A stretch of DNA of 64,000 nt from Phoronis australis (lineage: Eukaryota > Phoronida > Phoronidae): assembly GCA_002633005.1 (NCBI GenBank), contig NMRA01000383.1, positions 215,586 through 279,585 of the forward strand, given 5' to 3'. A program made the translations under genes and the position numbers. The stretch's first letter is position 1; every line of letters starts with the position of its first letter. This document shows, one piece after another, positions 1-13,600 of the stretch. The notes beneath the pieces are model-generated. The model was not told the origin of the DNA. It made no database searches and saw only the letters and a list, made by a program, of their open reading frames with translations.

Positions 1-165
1 ATTAAACTAGTGCAACTTGCCCCACTTGTGACAACTTAGTCAATCTTATCGAGGCAACGAAACTTGTTCTAAGGATAACTTGCACCACTTCTTATCGCTG
101 TGTGGCTACAAACCTTGGACAAGGCACAAGTAATTATCAGCTGCCCACTTGTGCACTTACATACA
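1..165. repeat. Partial copy of the 3852-4427 MITE family
   Basis: This stretch aligns in direct orientation with about 3935-4085. Both share the run CTAGTGCAACTT, a GTGACAACTT block, the phrase GTGTGGCTA followed by AAACCT, and a closing AAGTAATTATCAG. The copy is cut by the window edge, so its left terminus is not visible. Confidence 0.55.
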
Positions 166-3100
166 AATGGGTCAAACTCAACACCTAAACTCCCGTCAGT
201 TTTACAAAGATCAGTATGCGCAAATCAAAAACTTCTGCCTTGTAACAGTAACCCACGCCAAACGATGTTGTGTGGATTTCACAAGCTATTGTTAAACTTC
301 CGAGATACATGCGAGGGGCATAAGCGCGTCGCATGGTTATCGCATATGGGATGCTACCATTGTTTTCCTTTGTTGCGCCTTTATTGGATATAACAATACT
401 GGTCACATGGACATCATACCTTGGACGCCCGTCAGCTGGTTACAGATATATCTATACCATTATATTTAGTATGACAAACAAAGCTTGAACAATGGATACG
501 TCTATCTACCGATATCTATGCGACGAGCTTGCGACCTAGTTTCCCGTGGGTATAGGCCAGATAAGTCGGACATTCTCCTTAAGGTGGTGCAAGTAGCACT
601 ATTGAAAGTTGTTCCAGTAAGTCTATGTGTGGACACGACTTATGACGACTCATGAAACATCCAAACAAATCATGATCTTCGATCCAACCACAAAATATTC
701 CCTAAATCAAATGTACTTGTGTTTTCTAACAACAGTGGAAATGCCTTGCAAATTATCAATTTGACATTTGACGATGCTACTAGAAATCAGGTGTATACAT
801 AAAAAATCCTGTTTTTGTTAACTTATGAAAAATACTAAATGCAATCAACCAACATGAAAATCTGAATCCAATTCACCAATAAACAATGAACAATGAACAA
901 TGTGACTGTTCTACACTGGAACATAATGACTTGAACACAAGTCACTTAAAAATCACCAGATAAATTGACTGCTGAGAAGATATCATGTCCTTTTCAAAGG
1001 TCAAAATGCCAAGTAAACAGACGCCACTTTAGTTAAACTGCTCATCTGAATGTCCTGAGAAGTGAAATTCTTAACTGAAAGTTGCACACCATACAACTGG
1101 AGTAGGATAGTCAAATGAGCCATTGTTCGTGGTTTATGATACAACACTAACTGTGAGTACATCATAACACCACTATTCACAGGGGACACACAAAGAGCAC
1201 AATGATGAGAACAAACAAGGATGTCACACACATACACTGGGTACATGAAGAGCAAATTATCTTAGCTAAAAGGTATCCAGTTTACCTGTAAACTGAAGTC
1301 CTACAACAGCCTCTATTGTCTGCTACACATCATCACAGTCGGTGGTCTGAGACATACTTCAGGAGGACCCATGAGGCTGGTGTTGTGTTTTATGCAACAT
1401 CAAATACACAGCAACACCCGTCATCAAAAAGTATGGTGAGAGACACTGGGACACTAATAGTGAGCCACCTACCTCAAGACACTTCCCTCTCCCTGATTTC
1501 TCACAAATTTAGCACCCACCCCAATTTAACTGGCTTGTGTGCTAACCTACAAGTATGGTAATTCAATCACAAAGTATGCCTACATCTCTAGTGTTTAGAA
1601 ATGCACGTTCATTCAATACAAAAATGCCAGTTTTCACACAAAAGTGGAGTAGCATGATTACTAACAGCTGTATGATACTGATGAACATCCAGGATTCACA
1701 AGATATGTACTTTGAATACTTTGATGGGTTGAAAAGATAAAAAGTAAATATACTACAGGTGTAACATGAAATGACTTGATAACAATAACCATTGCCTTAA
1801 GACACAAAATTCAAGACAATGGGGAATTAAATCAGAGTCTATCAATACAAGCACTACAGGCTTTCTGTCCTCTAAGAATATAAAGCCTTTATAATAGAGC
1901 GAACATTCAACAAAGACTATCAAGCAAGTGTATTTCAAAAGCCAATTCAATACAGGAGGTTGCAAATACAGTTTAATTAACCAAGTTTCACTGAGACCTT
2001 TAAGCCGCCTTATTCCCCCAACTAAACTGAAATGAGGAGTATCAGTATTTCAACTGCTGACAGGTCAACACCCAGATCTACAGTTAATTGCCTCAGTCAT
2101 GAATGACTGAAACAACAGCAGACTATTTTTTCACCAACACGTACTATAACATACGCTATTTTATGCGGGTAAAAAAGCCAATTAACTTGATCTGACATAT
2201 GAACTACTGGCTCAAGTCAGCTGTTACCTACTCAATGATTCCAAGATTGTGCAGTGAGCCCACGCACAGAACAGACACGCCTTTCATAAACTGCGGAAGC
2301 GCTCATTTAAGAGCATGCAAAAAATAGCTGATAATTACAAAAGCGGTCTACATCAACCCTCTACAAGCAAACACTGGTGCTTCACTTAAGGTCAGTCAGA
2401 TTCAAAAACCATCTTCCTCACATCAATTGACAGTCATGATCTAAAGCTCAGTTTTGAAGACTAGCCATTGATTGATACTGTGGTATCCATTACACACATC
2501 GCTACTGGCCAAAAGCAAGTCAATTACAAAACACAATAATATGGTTGCCAACGACAAGCACATTGGTACAAACAAAAAAATTAAAGGGTGGAGGTTGTTT
2601 TCTGCCCAATTAACCGGGGAATTTTCAAATCCACACTGCAGAACAAATTTACAGTCGTGTTTTTTTTAATTTGCCATATAATAGTTTTGTGCTACCATGA
2701 TTTGCTGCAGACACTCCCCTCCCCACACCCGTTTATCCCTCCTCAAACAAAAGACATTTCCACCATTTCCTTAAAAAATCAGATCATATCAGTGTTCTAG
2801 TTCATAAAGGAAATTAGCCTCAGGATAGACATATTGTCAACATGTTGAAGTCTGACTTCAGTCTATAAGTTGGTTTAGATTTAATCCACTGAGTCATGAT
2901 AAACCAAACAGTGGAAGTATAAAGTACTGTATATCCCCAGTCTCAACATATAGACATACTGAGACTAGGCCATGTACAGTCATTTCCTATCACCCACACA
3001 CACAGGCCATCAACCATGCCCCAAAGGAAAATGTGCACTAACAAAAGATAGCTAATCAACTTCAAACAATTGAATCACAGACAACAAGCAAGCAAGTTGA

Positions 3101-3600
3101 TCATGGGGTGTGGCCAACAATCAACTAATTTCAGTACTCCTTAAATATGGATTCAAATACATCGCAGAAAAGTGAAATTTCACATATCCAAATTCGTCAA
3201 TCCGAAAAATTCTCACAAAATTTTGTTTCGTTTTAGCAGTATCATACAATTGTCATTAAAAAGTATTTGGTATTTTTGTTTGCATTGACTGTAGTATTTG
3301 GTATTTTTGTTTGTATTGACTGTAGTATTCCTGCCATTTTGAAAAATGTGACTCACAGCAGAACTAACTTTTCCACAGGATATTTGCCACACAAAAGAAC
3401 TACCGTAGAAATAAAACATAACATATTAACAGTAAGCCCCTAAAAATAGACAAGAACAAAGCAGAACGTTAGAATGTGTCTATGACTGCACTACAAAAGG
3501 TGTGCTTCTAAGGGAGTTTATTGGTATCATAGAAATGACCATTGGATGCTGCAGAATACGTCGAATCCGTCTGAAAATGGGGAGGTGTTGTCACTGAACC
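166..3600. other. Intergenic; no gene recognised
   Basis: Only short chance reading frames are present, with no domain and no pair of good splice sites around a coding stretch on either strand. The one local structure is a 38-base tandem duplication near 3252-3330 (TAGTATTTGGTATTTTTGTT followed by an ATTGACTG segment). Confidence 0.6.
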
Positions 3601-3618
3601 CCACTTTTAAGTGGAACG

Positions 3619-3625
<7 letters not shown>

Positions 3626-3666
<41 letters not shown>
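3626..3666. repeat. (CA)n microsatellite
   Basis: About 20 uninterrupted CA units preceded by a short CGCG run. The minus-strand poly-Cys/Val reading frame across it is an artefact of the repeat. Confidence 0.95.
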
Positions 3667-3667
<1 letters not shown>

Positions 3668-3851
3668 CTGACAACTGGGTAAAGGCAGAAGTTGTGGACA
3701 ATGAACAACTGATGCAAATACAGCACACACCATATGTTATGAAACAACAGTGGATAATTACTTCCACCTTGCCCAGGTTTGGGCCTCACGGTAATTACAA
3801 GTGGTGCAAGTTACCCTAGGACAAGTTACACTACCTCGATAGGGTGGAGTA

Positions 3852-4427
3852 AAATGCCGTCCACACACAGAGTTACTCTAAAACAAGTTACTCCTGGAAC
3901 GAGTCGTCACGAGGTTTGAGTGCTGTCTGGACGTTTTTTAAACTAGTGAACTAGTGCAACTTAGCCCCTTTGTGACAACTTGCTCCACCTGAACGAGTAG
4001 GGTAACTTGTTCAAGGCTAACTTACAGCACTTTTAATTCTTGTGTGGCTATAAACCTGGGGCAAGGTGGAAGTAATTATCAGGTTCAGTTATGTACGGTT
4101 ATGTACGGTTATGTACAGACGGGGGGGGGGAAGGGGGTTGGGGGGGTCTTTTGCGAGGCATATTTGTATTAAGTGATTATTGTAATGCACAACTTGCGCC
4201 TTACCCTAGTTATCAGATAGGTGTGCGTGTGGCCACTCCACTTAAAAGTGGGGTAAGTTGCACTAGTGCAAGTTGTGTAGGTTAGGATGTGTGTGGACGG
4301 CACTTTAGTTGTCACAAGTGGGATAAGTTGCACTCGTTTAAATAGCGTCCATATGGCCCTTAAACCTAATAAGAACTCATTCCAGGAGTAACTTGTTCTG
4401 GGACAAGTCTGGGTATGGACGGCATTT
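3852..4427. mobile_element. MITE with ~50-base terminal inverted repeats
   Basis: The left end reads AAATGCCGTCCACAC and the right end, reverse complemented, reads AAATGCCGTCCATAC. The match continues through ACAAGTTACTCCTGGAA in both arms, giving roughly 50 bases of imperfect terminal inverted repeat around a 576-base element with no coding capacity. Internal AAGTTAC / GTAACTT blocks repeat in both orientations. A related piece lies at 1-165. Its superfamily cannot be assigned because no target duplication is clear. Confidence 0.75.
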
Positions 4428-4728
4428 GATACAGGCGTATGACTTCATGGACTACCGGAAGTTCATGTCAGAACCTCAAATGGCACTTGGTACAGACGTA
4501 TGACTTCATGGACTACCGGAAGTTCATGTCAGAACCTCAAATGGCACTTGGTACAGACGTATGACTTCATGGACTACCGGAAGTTCATGTCAGAACCTCA
4601 AATGGCACTTGATACAGACGTATGACTTCATGGACTACAGGGAGTTCATGTCAGAACCTCAAATGGCACTTGATACAGACGTATGACTTCATGGACTACA
4701 GGAAGTTCATGTCAGAACCTCAAATTAA
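4428..4728. repeat. 61-base minisatellite, five copies
   Basis: The phrase GTATGACTTCATGGACTAC recurs exactly every 61 bases (about 4440, 4501, 4562, 4623, 4684), followed each time by AAGTTCATGTCAGAACCTC or a close variant. The array begins directly at the right end of the MITE at 3852-4427. No protein is encoded consistently because 61 is not a multiple of three. Confidence 0.93.
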
Positions 4729-6890
4729 CTTCAAGCCAATTATTTACTAATGTCACTCACGCTTTCAAGCTTACGCCCACCTGTTCAATATGCCCTCCTG
4801 ACAACGTAAACACCGCTTCTCGCAACAGTTTTTCACTGGATTTCAACAAATACCTTGTGTTGGTAGGTCTACAGTAACATCTTACTAATGACAATAATTG
4901 CTAAAATTGGCCATTTTCCATTTTCCAAATGCTTGTAACATTGGTGCGAATGACAAGTTTCTTAAAACATTGTTTGGTGGAAGTCATGATACACAAGTTG
5001 AGTATGAAAAATCACTTGTGTGTGGTTATAAAAAACTTGCTTGAAGTTTGTGTCAATGAAGGGATGCTGCCAAACTATCCCGCTATCAAAAAAGAAAATA
5101 AACTTCAGTTGTCTGCCATCTTTTGTCTTACATTGGACAGATTTGAGGTGTTATGCAGGGCTGCAATATTAACCAGGTGCCAGGTGGTGTCACCTAGACT
5201 TCCCACATGTAACTCCACCATTCCTATCAGTATGCTCTATATGAATACGAGCTGGACTTCTACGACCTCAGACTCGGTGCATCGGATGTTTTGCCCTAAC
5301 AAAGTTAAGGAAGTTGGCAGTCGACTAGTTGGCAGTGAATGTGGAATGTGCCCAACCCATACATAAGACAGTGTGAGGCGAAACATCAAAAGTATGACTA
5401 TGGCACAATCTATTTCATTTTTCACGTTCTTGGCACCTGGACAAGCATCGTAATAGAGTTACAGTAAAACTAAGCACTTGGTCACCTCATCTCAAAGAAG
5501 GAATCCACAAGGTGTGTTCAACATTAACAAACTTATGTAAAAAAATGCCTAGTACCAGCAATGTCATTCTACAGCGTAGAAATTTGAAAACACAACCGCA
5601 ATAGCTAAATGTATGTACTATACACATTTTCAAGTGCACTGTTACATCACTTTCAAACTAATGTCAGGACATACCCTGGGCTAATAACTGCCATCGTAAC
5701 AACAATTCTGTCGAGTGAGAAATATAAAAACCCACTCTGGGAAGTAATCACTAGCAATCACGGAATGCAACTCGTATAGAGACAATAAATCAACAACGCC
5801 ATCTGAAGTTGAATCAAGAGATTGAGTCGCCATCTTATCTAGTAACTGTGATGTCAACAGCTTCCCAATGACACTAATGCAAACTAATTCACTATAGACA
5901 ATCTGTACATGGGGTTTCCAATATTTAAGTGATAACAATAAAGAACCTTTTAGTCTATTAATAAGATGGTTTGTGTAGCGCAGACACCATAAAACAACTT
6001 TTGATAATTTTCCATTATTTGAAGGTAAGTAACCAGCCTTTAAATAATGGGATATGACAATTTTGAATTATTCTAACTAGGTGGAGAACCACAGCATCCT
6101 TGTTCACCCAAGCATCTTCATGCCTTTGTCTTGTCACCTAAGAGACACTTCAGTCACACTGTCAAGATTATGTCCTATCTCCCCCATTCCTAGTAAACCA
6201 GACTAGTTTCATCAAAATCCACATTGCCACCATATGCCTATGGGAGTTACCACCTCAGACAGTTGGACATACAATGAAGGTCAGAGGAAGTCCCCAGTCA
6301 CAATGATCCTTGACAAAGGTTGTGTATGACAGCATGACTTACACAATGACACCATTGTAAGGCTGTTGACAGTGGTCAGACCCACTCTCAATAGAAGCAT
6401 AATGACAACTATGTACTATAAATGCCAGCTACAATGTAGGGTTTACTCAACACAATATCAGGTATACAATAACTTATTTTTTCTTCTTCTCCATTCTGAA
6501 ATCCCGATAGGGGTGAGATTACTTTGAGTGCTAAGATCTCCTGACTAAAGCACTCAACCAACAGACAACAACAACAATCTAAAACTGATGTCACAGTGGA
6601 AATAACAGCACTTTTTCAGCAGCTCAACTTCTAAAATTTTTGCCAGACAAAGCTCCCATTTTCACCATCAGTAATCATAAACCTTGGGGTCAACCTACTG
6701 AACACATATCGGGGAGCCTGAAATGATATGGGGGTTGCCATTTAGAACAAGTTTCAAGAAATTGGGTTGGGCGCTTAACTGAATATGGGCGCTTAACCTC
6801 AGCCAGTCAAACCTATCACTTTGGTCATTTATGACCTTAACAACTAAACTCCACAGACCCTCAGTTCAAAGAATTTGCTCTTAAGGCCCT
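4729..6890. other. Intergenic; no gene recognised
   Basis: Several reading frames of 60-145 codons occur, including one at 4929-5366. None has recognisable domains, biased composition or flanking splice sites. Near 6765-6800 there are two GGGCGCTTAAC-type phrases resembling the inside of the MITE at 63299-63461, probably a decayed relative. Confidence 0.5.
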
Positions 6891-7392
6891 TTCATATTGA
6901 CTTAACTCCGGTCTGAGCGGAGCGTCGACGTAAACAGCGCAGTTAACTGGACCGTTCATACTGGCTTCGGTAGTTAATGACCATCGAAGTAAAGGGTTGG
7001 TGACCCTGACGTCATGGAAGTTATCGCAAGGTAGCGCTGCACGCTAAGATTTTTTTCAATGTGACAATTTGGAACATTTAAATGTGCTAAATGACATAAA
7101 ACTCATTTTTAAATCGATTGGTTATCATTAAACCCAAAAATAAGTAGTTGTTAGTGACGGCACTACTCTGTAACTGTTGATGATAACAGTGGCACCTGGC
7201 GATAACTTCGATTGGACCGGAGTTAAGCGTTCATACTGCACCGCAGCGTCGACGCTGCGGTCTTAAATCCACCTACTAACTGCGATGTTAACTGGAGCTC
7301 TTAACTGCGATCCAGGACCGGAGTTAAGCGTTCATACTGACCGCAACTCCCCAAACCATCGACGCGTCGACGTTAGTATGAAAGGCCCTTAA
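6891..7392. mobile_element. MITE flanked by TTAA
   Basis: TTAA at 6891-6894 is followed by GGCCCTTTCATA. At the other end TATGAAAGGCCC is followed by TTAA at 7389-7392, so the ends are inverted repeats bounded by a TTAA duplication, as in piggyBac- or Kolobok-type insertions. The interior repeats the phrases GTTCATACTG and GGAGTTAA(G/C) in both orientations. It contains a perfect 20-base palindrome at 7241-7260 centred on GTCGAC. No transposase is encoded. Confidence 0.8.
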
Positions 7393-8222
7393 GGCAGTTA
7401 CCCTAACACCAAAGTTGACTCCCACACATGTATTCAAGTACCAAAGCAAGCAACCCTCACAGCCAAAATTAGAAGTCAAGTAGCCAAAACTAAATTTTAA
7501 CAAACGTGATTCTAACCTAGAGGGTTAGTTTTAAGGGAATTTTGAGGGAATTTTAAATGTTTCTCATAGGAGAGTAACGCCGATATTTGGCCCCCAGCCA
7601 GAGGCATTGCAGCTCCTGGTGAACATAGAATATTTCAGAGTAAGAATCATTTTAACATCAAAGGCAGACAATTCTGACATTTTGCAATCACTGGTACAAA
7701 ATACTAACACGTGGCGAATTAAAATTTTTTGATAAGGCAGCAAAATCAAATTTCCACTGTCTTCGTTCCACATGAACATTAAGAAATGTTTACATGCTCT
7801 CATTATATGAAGGTGTGGCATATACCAGATAACAGGTACATTCTAATCTGCCAATCCCAATACAACAGTATCTTCACCTGAGGATTCGGGTCATGACAGT
7901 GAACTAGAACTAACGATAACGATAACGATAACGATAACGAGGCTGCCATACAATATTAAAGTGTCATTACCACGGGAAAATTTGTGAAAATAATTATGTG
8001 TATTTTTCAAGCAATTTTTATTAGGACATTTTTTTGCAATCGAACACGAATTAGCCAGAAATCTGAGCTCCACAAAATTTCATTAGGTTAAAACCGAGCA
8101 AAAATAATTCATGACATAAGTGGGTTGTTATGTCGTTTATATCACCTTCGTTTGTCGCACACACAGTAAGTGCAGGCCAGGGCAACAAGAATGAGGAAAA
8201 ATGAAGATAACCAAGTATCTGC
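7393..8222. other. Intergenic; hexamer microsatellite at 7910-7940
   Basis: The only distinct structure is about five TAACGA hexamers at 7910-7940. No gene is recognised on either strand. Confidence 0.6.
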
Positions 8223-8437
8223 AAGGTGACACCATTAATGGTTGTTTTCCCCTATAACACCTTTCCAAGGTAACACCATGAATGGTTGTTTTCCCCTATA
8301 ACACCTTCCCAAGGTAACACCATGAATGGTTGTTTTCCCCTATAACACCTTCCCAAGGTAACACCATGAATGGTTGTTTTCCCTTATAACTTTCCCAAGG
8401 TAACACCATGAATGGTTGTTTTCCCCTGTAACACATT
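8223..8437. repeat. 44-base minisatellite, five copies
   Basis: AAGGTAACACCATGAATGG recurs at 8223, 8267, 8311, 8355 and 8397, each followed by TTGTTTTCCCCTATAAC. The period is 44 bases, with the fourth copy two bases shorter. There are no unique spacers, so this is not a CRISPR-type array. Confidence 0.95.
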
Positions 8438-11400
8438 AGGGTTGCTTCTCCAAGAGTCTGTTGTACTTTGGTTAAAAATCAGTTCATGGATGGCCAAGTG
8501 TGATTTATGAAATCAGACAAAGGCTGAAAATCAGAAAATCTGTCAAAAACTCAAAGCCCAGAGACAGAACTCTGTACGCAGTCTGCTTGTGAGCAGATCT
8601 TGTTCAAGTAACGACCGTTGACGCCAAATACAGGGACAGTATATTCCTTTAGCAGCTTCTGCAGCGCAGAACAAACTGAATCGTTAAAATTGACATTTCT
8701 AGAGACCATAGTAAACCACAGACTCATTTTAGAGACAACTGTTCTAATTCATTTTCCATAAGATCCCATCTTTTCTTGCACTTTCAAGTGCCAGATCAAG
8801 ACCTTGTTTATCTCATTCTAAAGTACTGACCTAGGCGTGGCAGTATAATGTGACCTATGCATGGACTTTCCTTGAGAGAAAAAATGGTCAACCGACAATC
8901 GAAATTCAACATAAAGTAAAAGTATTTTTAAAGCTTTTTTGAATACAAGAACAATATGAAAAGCTTCATAAAATTTATACTTAAAATTTCGAGCTGTTAA
9001 TCGTCTTTTTCGTACTCAATTATGGTAATCAACACATAGTTGCTAGTACTTCACTGAAGCGTTTTGACATTGTACATTTATAAGTCATAGTGAACTGCAA
9101 AAATACAACAAGAAAAATTCGATTTTTTTATATTTTTTCATCTTTAATGAACATCTTAAAATTTCAGTGTAACAAACTTTTAAACACTGTTCCAAATTTG
9201 AGAATTGTTACCGCGTTAGTAATTTTGTCCTCCATTTTACCTCGTATATCAAAATTCCATGTTTAAGAAAGGTACATTCATAGCAAAATAACCCCTCGGT
9301 TGATTTTAATGAAACCCTTTTTTAAATGAAAACTTCCCCAGTTACCTCAAATCGCTGATAGGAATTTTCGATTAGCCTTTTCGTTTGATTTCAATGACAA
9401 ATCAACTCGCAAAACGCAAGATATTTTTGTGAAAAATAGCAGTCGTATTCATCTTTGTTACATTACGCAAAAACTAGGCCTTTATATCAAAATCCTTAAT
9501 GCGTTTTTGAGATTGATGGATAAATATTAAGTCTGCAGAGTTTCAGCGAAATCCAATAAGCCATTTTCAAGAACTCGTGTTCCTAAGGTGAGAAAAAGCT
9601 GATTATGTGGCGAGACATGAAAATCTGAAGGACTTCGGATAATTATTTGGTGAAAACTTGTTTTTGATCAATATAACCTATACACCCCTTGGCCACGTTC
9701 ATTATTTCAACATGAACACGCAATGTCATCTGAATATGCAGTGCGTAATTAACTTAATTATCACAAAAATGTTTTACCAGCCAAGTCAATTCACAAATCA
9801 CTGAATCGAAATAGGTCATGTGGGCAGAGCCAACATATTAAGTAGGCCAAGCTGGTGCATTGTGGTCCACTTTCAAGTAGGTCGTCAACATTTCATTATT
9901 TGACACACCATGTGCTGGGAGACTGATATGAAAACCAAGTATAAAATGGATTCAGAAATCGGGTCAGTGCTTAAAGCAGGTTGTGAGCACGAGATCGAAA
10001 CAGCGAAATATCATGCCCGAATTAAGGAATAAGGGTGAGGATTTATCTCTTTTCAAAACTTGCTGTGTTCGTGAACACAAAGTCACAATGGTGTGAGGCA
10101 ACTCATAGCATTCGCTCTCAACAGTTGTATGCATGCTGACACACAACTCTCTCAGGATCAAAGATCCGTTTTGTCTTAGTTTTCCCTGGCACCATTCTAT
10201 CACATGTACACGTCGTTGATGCAATATTATGTCAACTCGGTGAATGAAAGGACTGAGAGTACATACAAAGCTGCTCTGTGCCTGGCGGGAGATTCGATTT
10301 GAGTGACAGCGTATAAGCAGTTAACAATTTTCAAAGCGGTTGTGGTTCTGCCAAATCTTTTTTTCTCGCTACACGGTATATATTTCGTATTTGAAGTTCC
10401 CCGAGAATGAAGATAAGGTAGTTTACTAGACATGTGTGAAATATTGTAAAAATAGCCAATTTTTGTGAATAAGGTTTGAGATATCCTTAATATAACACAG
10501 TAAGCATCTGAATAATAAAATCGGTGACATTTTATCGTAATCAAAACTTGGCCAATCAGCCTCAAGATTTTCTTTACCAGGACGGATGTCAGGATGTTAT
10601 TTCAATTAACAAAAATATCCAGAAAATTAAGGTGACAAGCTTGAGGACACCACAGTACAGGAAAACCCTTCTAAAATCTGATTACTAATGCAACGACAGG
10701 TTCTCTTTCAATTCCAACAGACTGTAGGAACACATGGAAACCAAAAATCAGTCAATTTGAAAGGATTTATAATGGGACATAACTAGTATTTGAAAGGATT
10801 AATAATGGGACATAACTAATTTCAAGTGCAGCAAGTGGATGGAAAGTGTAGCTTTAATTTGTCTCTGCTTTATAAGAGTTATGATGTACAACCGAACAAT
10901 CATTGACTTTTAATCTTGGTCATGTTTTTAGACCAAAAAATGACCATGACCTTGCATTTCTGACGATAATTAGTAAACCACATAATTAGGTCAACTGTTA
11001 AGCAAAATGCAGCTAAGAATTCAACTCACTTCATGAGTCAACTGCTATCCTAGATTAAATATCATACATAACTTTTAACCACTTGTCAAATGTGGTTTGT
11101 GACTTGAGTCTTCGTAACAGCAATGTGGACACTAAAACTTTGTGCTAGATGTTAATGTTGCTATAGCAAAGGTTGCCCAAGAACAGAAACAAATAGATGT
11201 GGACCCCATTACTGCAGCCAGCTCATTGCTGTTGGTAATAAGGCAAACATTATACAAGTCAAACAATGCCTGCTTTCTACACTTAACAGGGAGACTGGTC
11301 AAGCCAACAAAGGCCAGTGGTCAAACCACAAAGGACTCAACAAAGGACATGTGCTAATAGGTTAGGTTTCCTCTAGACAAGGTCCAGGACATTTTCAACT

Positions 11401-13600
11401 GACCAATGGTTGGATCATTAAAAATGGAGGGAATAATGAAGACTACATATGAAGGTCAACCACACAGGAGTAGATCTGACCAGCAGAGTGTACAAACAGC
11501 GGGTGGCTAGCTTGAGCTAATATGCTGAGAGAGGGATTTTGTTTTAGATGTGTCCAACAAACAGAGGCTGGGTCAAATCCATGGACAGTGTAAACACTTG
11601 GCAACAAAAGCGGGGAAGATGTGGTTTGATGTTGTTCTGAGTTCTCTAAGCATGGAGGCCTCAAGTCTGCATACAAGTGCCTGTCCCATTGTTGAACTTG
11701 TCTGATTACACAACACTTCCATCTTGGTAGTGGAGCAAGAGGAAGACCCACTTGGACTGGTTGGACAACCTTGCATCATTTATCAAACATTTTTGAAATT
11801 TTTTAAATAAATAACCACATTAAATTGGAGGTGTGCAACACGGTCAAGTAGTACAACAGCTTCACATACCCTGATTTTCTGCAATATCGGAAAATGGATA
11901 CACCTGACTTCTTTCACGAACGGTTTCAAATGGAATTCCCACAGACACCACAATCCTGACACTTTTCATTATTAATTACCAAAAATCCATCATATTTCAA
12001 GATTATGAACACAAATTCATCGATGACAATTTGTAGCAGACATGTTCAAGTAGTTAGTTGTTCATTTTTCTGAAGGTGACAAACATGGAGTGTAGCTAGT
12101 TAGTAAAATGGAGCTATAGCATAATTCACTGGATAGCAATTAAGTATTAGATAATTTATAAGTAATTTATCACCTTGAAACAATCAAGGGGATCTAGCAA
12201 TTTTTCACAACAGAAAAAAATGGTTTTATGTTTGCTAAAATAGATTTGAAAGGTTTTTGAAAATGGGAAACCAGGTTCTCTCCAGATCGCGTAGTGTGTT
12301 TGAACGAGAACATTTCATACACCTATGTATCAACATGTAAAATATATAAGCCATAATTAAACTTGCCCAAACTGCATCCAAAATAATTTTCAAAACCAAA
12401 GTCAGCATGAAACAGAGTTTCAACACTGGCACCAGAAGTTTTCATAAACATTTTGACATCGTTTTGCTGGTGGAACTCTAAACAGATAAATCAACCAATT
12501 TCTCACAATCAATGGTTGTGATAGCATTAATATTTCAATGACATGAACACACACTTCTCACTGATAGACTTGTAGTCAATCAATAAGTCTGGAGTCAGTC
12601 ATAAACTTGGATAAATTGAACAAATTATGAAAACCTGCCTTATCTAAGTCTTCCCCATAAGTGTCAACATGGCCCAGAGGCAAACTGCCATTAAAGGGGA
12701 ATTACAGGTATGCAGGCACAAATATTAAACAATGCTAATCACGTCAAACATGACTGTCCAAATCATCAGTAATAACTTTAAAGTTGAAACTCAAAGTTTC
12801 AGAACCAAAGCACACCAACTCTGTGCTCATAAGGCAATGTCCTCCACCAGAGAGTTTAGGTGTCTCAAATAGGACTGGAATACACACATGCACACACACA
12901 CACATACATACATACACAGTTCAAGTTCATAATATTCAAAGAACAATCAGGGCACAATGAAGAGGGTTCAAAAGTTGAATGCAACACTCTGAAGTTCACA
13001 AAATACACACTCACACACATGTACCTAGGATTCATTCCCCAATTCCTTTTCATCAGAACGCAATTATCAGACAAAAACCCCAAGAACTTTTAAACAAATG
13101 ATTACAACAAATAGACAAACCATCTGCTCGAGGGCGTGTCCAAACCATGTTTTTGTCATCAAGATTGCAGCTCACGAAACTCCAGTATTACAGGAGAACA
13201 AATTTCCAGTGATGGTTGCCTAGCAGTTGAGCACAATACTTCTTACCGATATTGAGCATACATTATAACTCACAACCTGCTTTAAAAGTGCCGCTGTGAC
13301 CTGTTTGCCGGAGCTTGTGAAATGTTTAAAAAAAGCCACTGCAGCCATGTAAGCAATGTCTACACTGCTTTAAAGTAAGCTACACAACAACAAGCCATAG
13401 AGCATTGGAATCAAGAGGGTGACACAACAACTAGCCACAGACCATTGGAACCAAGTGGGTTAAAAGATAACTTAATTTACACTGCAAAGGGCATTAACCA
13501 CCGCGGGCACCCACCAATTTTGTTGGAGGTGTTCGCACATTTATGACACACTTTTGGTTTCCAGCTGTGGAGAACACTGCTAATTAAAAATATAATCTAC
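8438..13600. other. PSKH1 intron and/or intergenic; no exon found
   Basis: The rest of PSKH1 should lie to the left on the minus strand. I searched the minus strand here for the end of the kinase domain (the stretch that normally continues with Pro-Trp and reaches a His-Pro-Trp near the domain end) and did not find it. Minor structure: two 33-base direct repeats at about 10755-10815, a CA/CATA-rich run at 12887-12916, and a roughly 55-base tandem duplication at 13355-13462. Confidence 0.45.

Noticed and set aside
3527-3789. Minus-strand Cys-Val repeat proteins
   Set aside because: Translation of the (CA)n microsatellite.
4929-5366. 145-codon plus-strand frame
   Set aside because: No domain, no compositional signal, no splice or promoter context.
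5681-5938. 85-codon minus-strand frame considered as the missing PSKH1 exon
   Set aside because: Lacks the kinase C-lobe motifs and the basic Ser/Arg-rich tail expected of PSKH1.
8223-8437. Regular direct repeats resembling a CRISPR array
   Set aside because: Units abut without unique spacers, and the sequence is clearly eukaryotic.
11573-11779. RGRPTWTGWTTL-like plus-strand reading near 11735, resembling the C-terminal end of some non-LTR retrotransposon proteins
   Set aside because: Too short, with stops just upstream and no reverse-transcriptase motifs nearby.
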